NCBI GenBank assembly: GCA_030602315.1
Contig: JAUVZY010000011.1
Coordinates: forward strand, 1-64,000
Source of the DNA: Pseudomonadaceae bacterium
GTDB taxonomy: Bacteria; Pseudomonadota; Gammaproteobacteria; Pseudomonadales; Pseudomonadaceae
Length of the DNA stretch: 64,000 nt
Direction of reading: 5' to 3'
Shown piece by piece: positions 61,603 to 64,000 of the stretch. The notes under the pieces were generated by a model. The model saw nothing but the letters and a program-made list of their open reading frames with translations, was not told where the DNA came from and did not search any database. The number at the start of each line of letters is the position of its first letter. The first letter of the stretch is position 1. Position numbers and translations under genes: made by a program.

Positions 61603-63768
61603 CTAGAAAAGTGCAAGTCGACGCTGATTGCGCACCAGATTGGTCAGCTCGGTACTTTCGAGCGCCAGCAGGGCATCGATCTCGGCTTCAGGCACCGGCC
61701 GCGACAGCAGATAGCCCTGGAACTCGTCGCATCCCTGCTCGCGCAGAAACTCGAACTGCGCCTGGTTCTCCACCCCTTCGGCCACCACCCGCTTGCGCAG
61801 GCGCTTGCCCAGCGAGATGGCCGCGCCGGCGATCATCGCCACCTCTTCCTCGTTCTCCACCCCGGTGACCAGCGAGCGGTCGATCTTGATGACATCCAGC
61901 GGGAAGTGGCGCAGGTAGCTGAGCGAGGAATAGCCGGTCCCGAAATCATCCATCGCCAGGCTCACGCCCAGCGCACGGAAGGCCTCGAGGATGCTTACCG
62001 CACGCTCCTTGTCGCCCAGAAAGACCGTTTCGGTGATCTCCACCTCCACGCACGCCGGCGACAGGCCGGTTTCCTCCAGCACATCGGTGAAGCGGCGCAC
62101 CAGGTCCTGGCCGACGAACAGCACCGGCGAGAGGTTCACCGCAACCTGGATCGGCTCGGCGCGGCCCTCGTTCCAGCGCCGCGCGGCGGTGAAGGCACGG
62201 CGCAGGATGGCCATGGTCAGCGGCATGATCAGCCCGGTTTCCTCGGCGATCGGCACGAAGCGATCAGGACCGACCGCGCCCAGCAACGGATGGTGCCAGC
62301 GCGCCAGCGCCTCCACCCCGACCATCCGCCGCCGCCCGTCCATCTTCGGCTGGAAATGCACGTCGAAGCCGTCATGCTCCAGCGCCACGCGCATCGCCGC
62401 CTCCAGATTCAGGCGATCGTCGGCCAGGCGGTTGAGCTCCTGGGTGAAGAACTGGAAGTTGTTGCGCCCGCGTTTTTTCGCCTCGTACATGGCGATATCG
62501 GCGCACTTGAGCAGGTTTGCCGGATCATCGCCGTCGCCGGGGAACATCGATACGCCGAGGCTGGCGCCGACCTGGAATTCGCGCCCCTCGAGGATCAGCG
62601 GCTGACCGATGGCCTTGAGCACCTTCTCGAGCAGATTGATGACGGTGATCAGCCGGTAGTGATCGTTGAGCACCAGCACGAACTCGTCGCCGCCCAGGCG
62701 CGCCACGGTATCGGCCGGGCCGATGCAGCCGCGCAGGCGATCGGCCACGACCTTGATCAGCTCGTCGCCGGCCGAGTGGCCCAGCCCGTCGTTGATGAAC
62801 TTGAAGTTGTCCAGGTCGATGAACACCACGCCCAGGTAGTAGCCCGAGCGCGCGGCCTTGGCCAGCCCTTGCGCCAGGCGATCATTGAGCAGGGTGCGGT
62901 TGGGCAGCCCGGTGAGCAGGTCGTGGCTGGCCTGGCGCTCGAGCTGCTGCTGGTAGTGCTTGCGCTCGGAGATGTCCTGCACGGTGCCTTCGTAGCAGAC
63001 GAAATGGCCTTGGGCGTCCCACACCTCGTGGGCGTTCTCCGAGATCCAGAAGCGCGAGCCGTCGCGGCGATACACCTCCGACTCGAAGTTGACCACCTGC
63101 CCGCTGGCCTTCATCTGCCGCAGAAATTCGTTGCGCCGGTTGGGATCGACGTACAGTCGCCGGTCCAGATCCGACAGGTCGGCGATCAGCTCATCGGGGC
63201 TGGTGTAGCCGTACATGCGCGCCAGCGACTGGTTGGCGGCCAGGTAACGGCCGCTGCGGGTGGACTGGAAAATGCCTTCGCTGGCGTTCTCGAAGATATG
63301 CCGGAAGCGCTGTTCGGCCTGCGCCAGCGACTCGATCATCGCCCGCTGCTCGGTAATGTCAGCGATATGGCCCTCGATCACCCACTCGCCCTGTTCGTTG
63401 GGCACCGGCATGCCGCGCTCGGTGACCCAGCGGATCTCGCGGTTCTTGGTGCGGATGCGGTACTCCACCGAAAAGCGCTGGCGCGCGGCGACCGCCATGC
63501 CGATCACCTGATGCACGCGCTGGCGGTCCTCGGGGTGCGTCACCGCGTTCCAGGAGAACGCCGGGTCGTTGACCATTTCCTCGGCGCTGTAGCCGCACAG
63601 GCGCAGGCAACCTTCGCTGACGAAGATCATCTTCCAGCGCTCGTCATTCAGACAGCGATAGACCATCCCGTCGAGGTTGTTGACCAGCGTGTCGAGCACG
63701 CGGGAGCGGTCCAGTACTTCACTGGACAGCAGGCTGTTGCGGCGAAAGCGATTGCGAAAAGGAGGCAT
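61603..63768 (-). CDS. PAS-PAS-GGDEF-EAL protein
   Basis: This 721-residue protein starts at ATG 63766-63768 (AAGGAGG just upstream). Two PAS domains (about 30-150 and 160-280), a GGDEF domain (about 290-455) with LGGDEF, and an EAL domain (about 460-715) with VGVEALARWHHP, VNLSPVLF, DDFGTGYSSLSYLRHFP and EGVENQAQ. All catalytic EAL residues seem present. The RxxD site is replaced by GPAD, so product inhibition at the I-site is probably lost. It could be a phosphodiesterase regulated by its cyclase domain. No signal peptide or membrane helix, so it is cytosolic. Confidence 0.93.
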   Translation of the reverse strand: MPPFRNRFRRNSLLSSEVLDRSRVLDTLVNNLDGMVYRCLNDERWKMIFVSEGCLRLCGYSAEEMVNDPAFSWNAVTHPEDRQRVHQVIGMAVAARQRFSVEYRIRTKNREIRWVTERGMPVPNEQGEWVIEGHIADITEQRAMIESLAQAEQRFRHIFENASEGIFQSTRSGRYLAANQSLARMYGYTSPDELIADLSDLDRRLYVDPNRRNEFLRQMKASGQVVNFESEVYRRDGSRFWISENAHEVWDAQGHFVCYEGTVQDISERKHYQQQLERQASHDLLTGLPNRTLLNDRLAQGLAKAARSGYYLGVVFIDLDNFKFINDGLGHSAGDELIKVVADRLRGCIGPADTVARLGGDEFVLVLNDHYRLITVINLLEKVLKAIGQPLILEGREFQVGASLGVSMFPGDGDDPANLLKCADIAMYEAKKRGRNNFQFFTQELNRLADDRLNLEAAMRVALEHDGFDVHFQPKMDGRRRMVGVEALARWHHPLLGAVGPDRFVPIAEETGLIMPLTMAILRRAFTAARRWNEGRAEPIQVAVNLSPVLFVGQDLVRRFTDVLEETGLSPACVEVEITETVFLGDKERAVSILEAFRALGVSLAMDDFGTGYSSLSYLRHFPLDVIKIDRSLVTGVENEEEVAMIAGAAISLGKRLRKRVVAEGVENQAQFEFLREQGCDEFQGYLLSRPVPEAEIDALLALESTELTNLVRNQRRLALF

Positions 63769-63869
63769 ACGGCACGGCGGGAAACTGACTGCGGGGTTGC
63801 AAGCGGCAAAGCAAGGCAAGAAGCGCGCCAGATCAAAGGTTTGCTTCTTCCGGCACGCCTCGCGCCGCC

Positions 63870-64000
63870 TCAGGCGCGCCGGGTACGCGCGACGAACGCC
63901 TCCAGCGCATCGATATCCACCGGCTTGACGAAATGCGCATCGAAGCCGGCCTGCAATGCGCGGACCCGGTCCGCGGCCTGACCGTAGCCGGTCAAGGCCA
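63870..64000 (-). CDS. Receiver-domain protein, C-terminal part (cut by window edge)
   Basis: The minus-strand frame gives ALTGYGQAADRVRALQAGFD, AHFVKPVDIDALEAFVARTR and stop. This is the end of a response regulator receiver: T-G-Y strand, AGFD loop and the conserved K in HFVKPVD. Its size suggests the tail of a hybrid sensor kinase or a stand-alone regulator; the rest is beyond the window. It is upstream of the GGDEF-EAL gene by 101 bases on the same strand. Confidence 0.85.
   Translation of the reverse strand, partial: ALTGYGQAADRVRALQAGFDAHFVKPVDIDALEAFVARTRRA

Noticed and set aside
61906-63981. A 691-codon plus-strand frame opposite the GGDEF-EAL gene
   Set aside because: Shadow of the real gene, of low-complexity composition.
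1-64000. CRISPR arrays, insertion sequences, prophage or integrase genes
   Set aside because: No regularly spaced direct repeats, transposase or integrase motifs were found by reading both strands.

Overview
The window is GC-rich, densely coding chromosomal DNA from a member of the Pseudomonadaceae. The main evidence is the flagellar gene order flgE-D-C-B / cheR-cheV / flgA-flgM-flgN-flgZ, a recX-recA-cinA-mutS-fdxA block typical of Pseudomonas, an OprO/OprP-type porin, and near-consensus RpoN and FliA promoters. A Stutzerimonas-like or related Pseudomonas is my best guess, but the species is inference. I see no prophage, insertion sequence, CRISPR array or rRNA. One tRNA (Thr, anticodon CGU) is present.

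Layout. 1-6464: flagellar rod/hook, chemotaxis adaptation and flagellar-brake genes, with a consensus sigma-54 promoter before flgB and a consensus sigma-28 promoter before flgM. 6480-9737: rmuC, a WYL-domain regulator, a 33-residue membrane microprotein and a frameshifted GNAT acetyltransferase. 10151-11124: a secreted two-repeat protein behind a long structured leader. 11226-20574: signalling genes, including a soluble FIST-domain chemoreceptor, a dicarboxylate-type symporter, and an operon of a periplasmic binding protein, a hybrid histidine kinase and a REC-PAS-GGDEF diguanylate cyclase. 20906-29406: beta-CASP hydrolase, LOG-family protein, recX-recA (with a LexA box), pncC/cinA, mutS, fdxA. 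29419-34710: small membrane proteins and a YihY / glycosyltransferase / deacetylase / flippase-like membrane protein set. 35031-38097: tRNA-Thr and a YqjD/YqjE-like membrane stress operon. 38421-39703: a secreted GH5 glycoside hydrolase with the same kind of leader as the gene at 10339. 40030-64000: aldose dehydrogenase, ergothioneine genes egtB-egtD, a DEAD-box helicase, a CigR-like protein, a LysR regulator, a cyclophilin, an OprP-like porin with a candidate Pho box, an ankyrin protein, PBP7, a PhoD-like phosphatase, an Hsp70-like chaperone, a TRAP binding protein, and two more GGDEF proteins.

How the parts connect. Cyclic-di-GMP control of motility recurs: three GGDEF proteins (15119, 53009, 61603) could feed the PilZ brake FlgZ (5715), next to CheV/CheR and a cytoplasmic chemoreceptor. 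The RecA/RecX/MutS/RmuC group covers DNA repair.

The most unusual signal is a shared 5' cassette. Two secreted-protein genes about 28 kb apart on opposite strands (10339 and 39530) share a long AT-rich leader with hairpins kept in position but changed in sequence, a nearly identical ribosome-binding segment, a similar signal peptide, an Ala-Cys-Glu junction and a Thr/Pro-rich linker. Their mature domains are unrelated: a duplicated 80-residue module of unknown function, and a GH5 hydrolase. This looks like a common regulation-and-export module for a cell-surface polysaccharide system that I cannot match to anything described.
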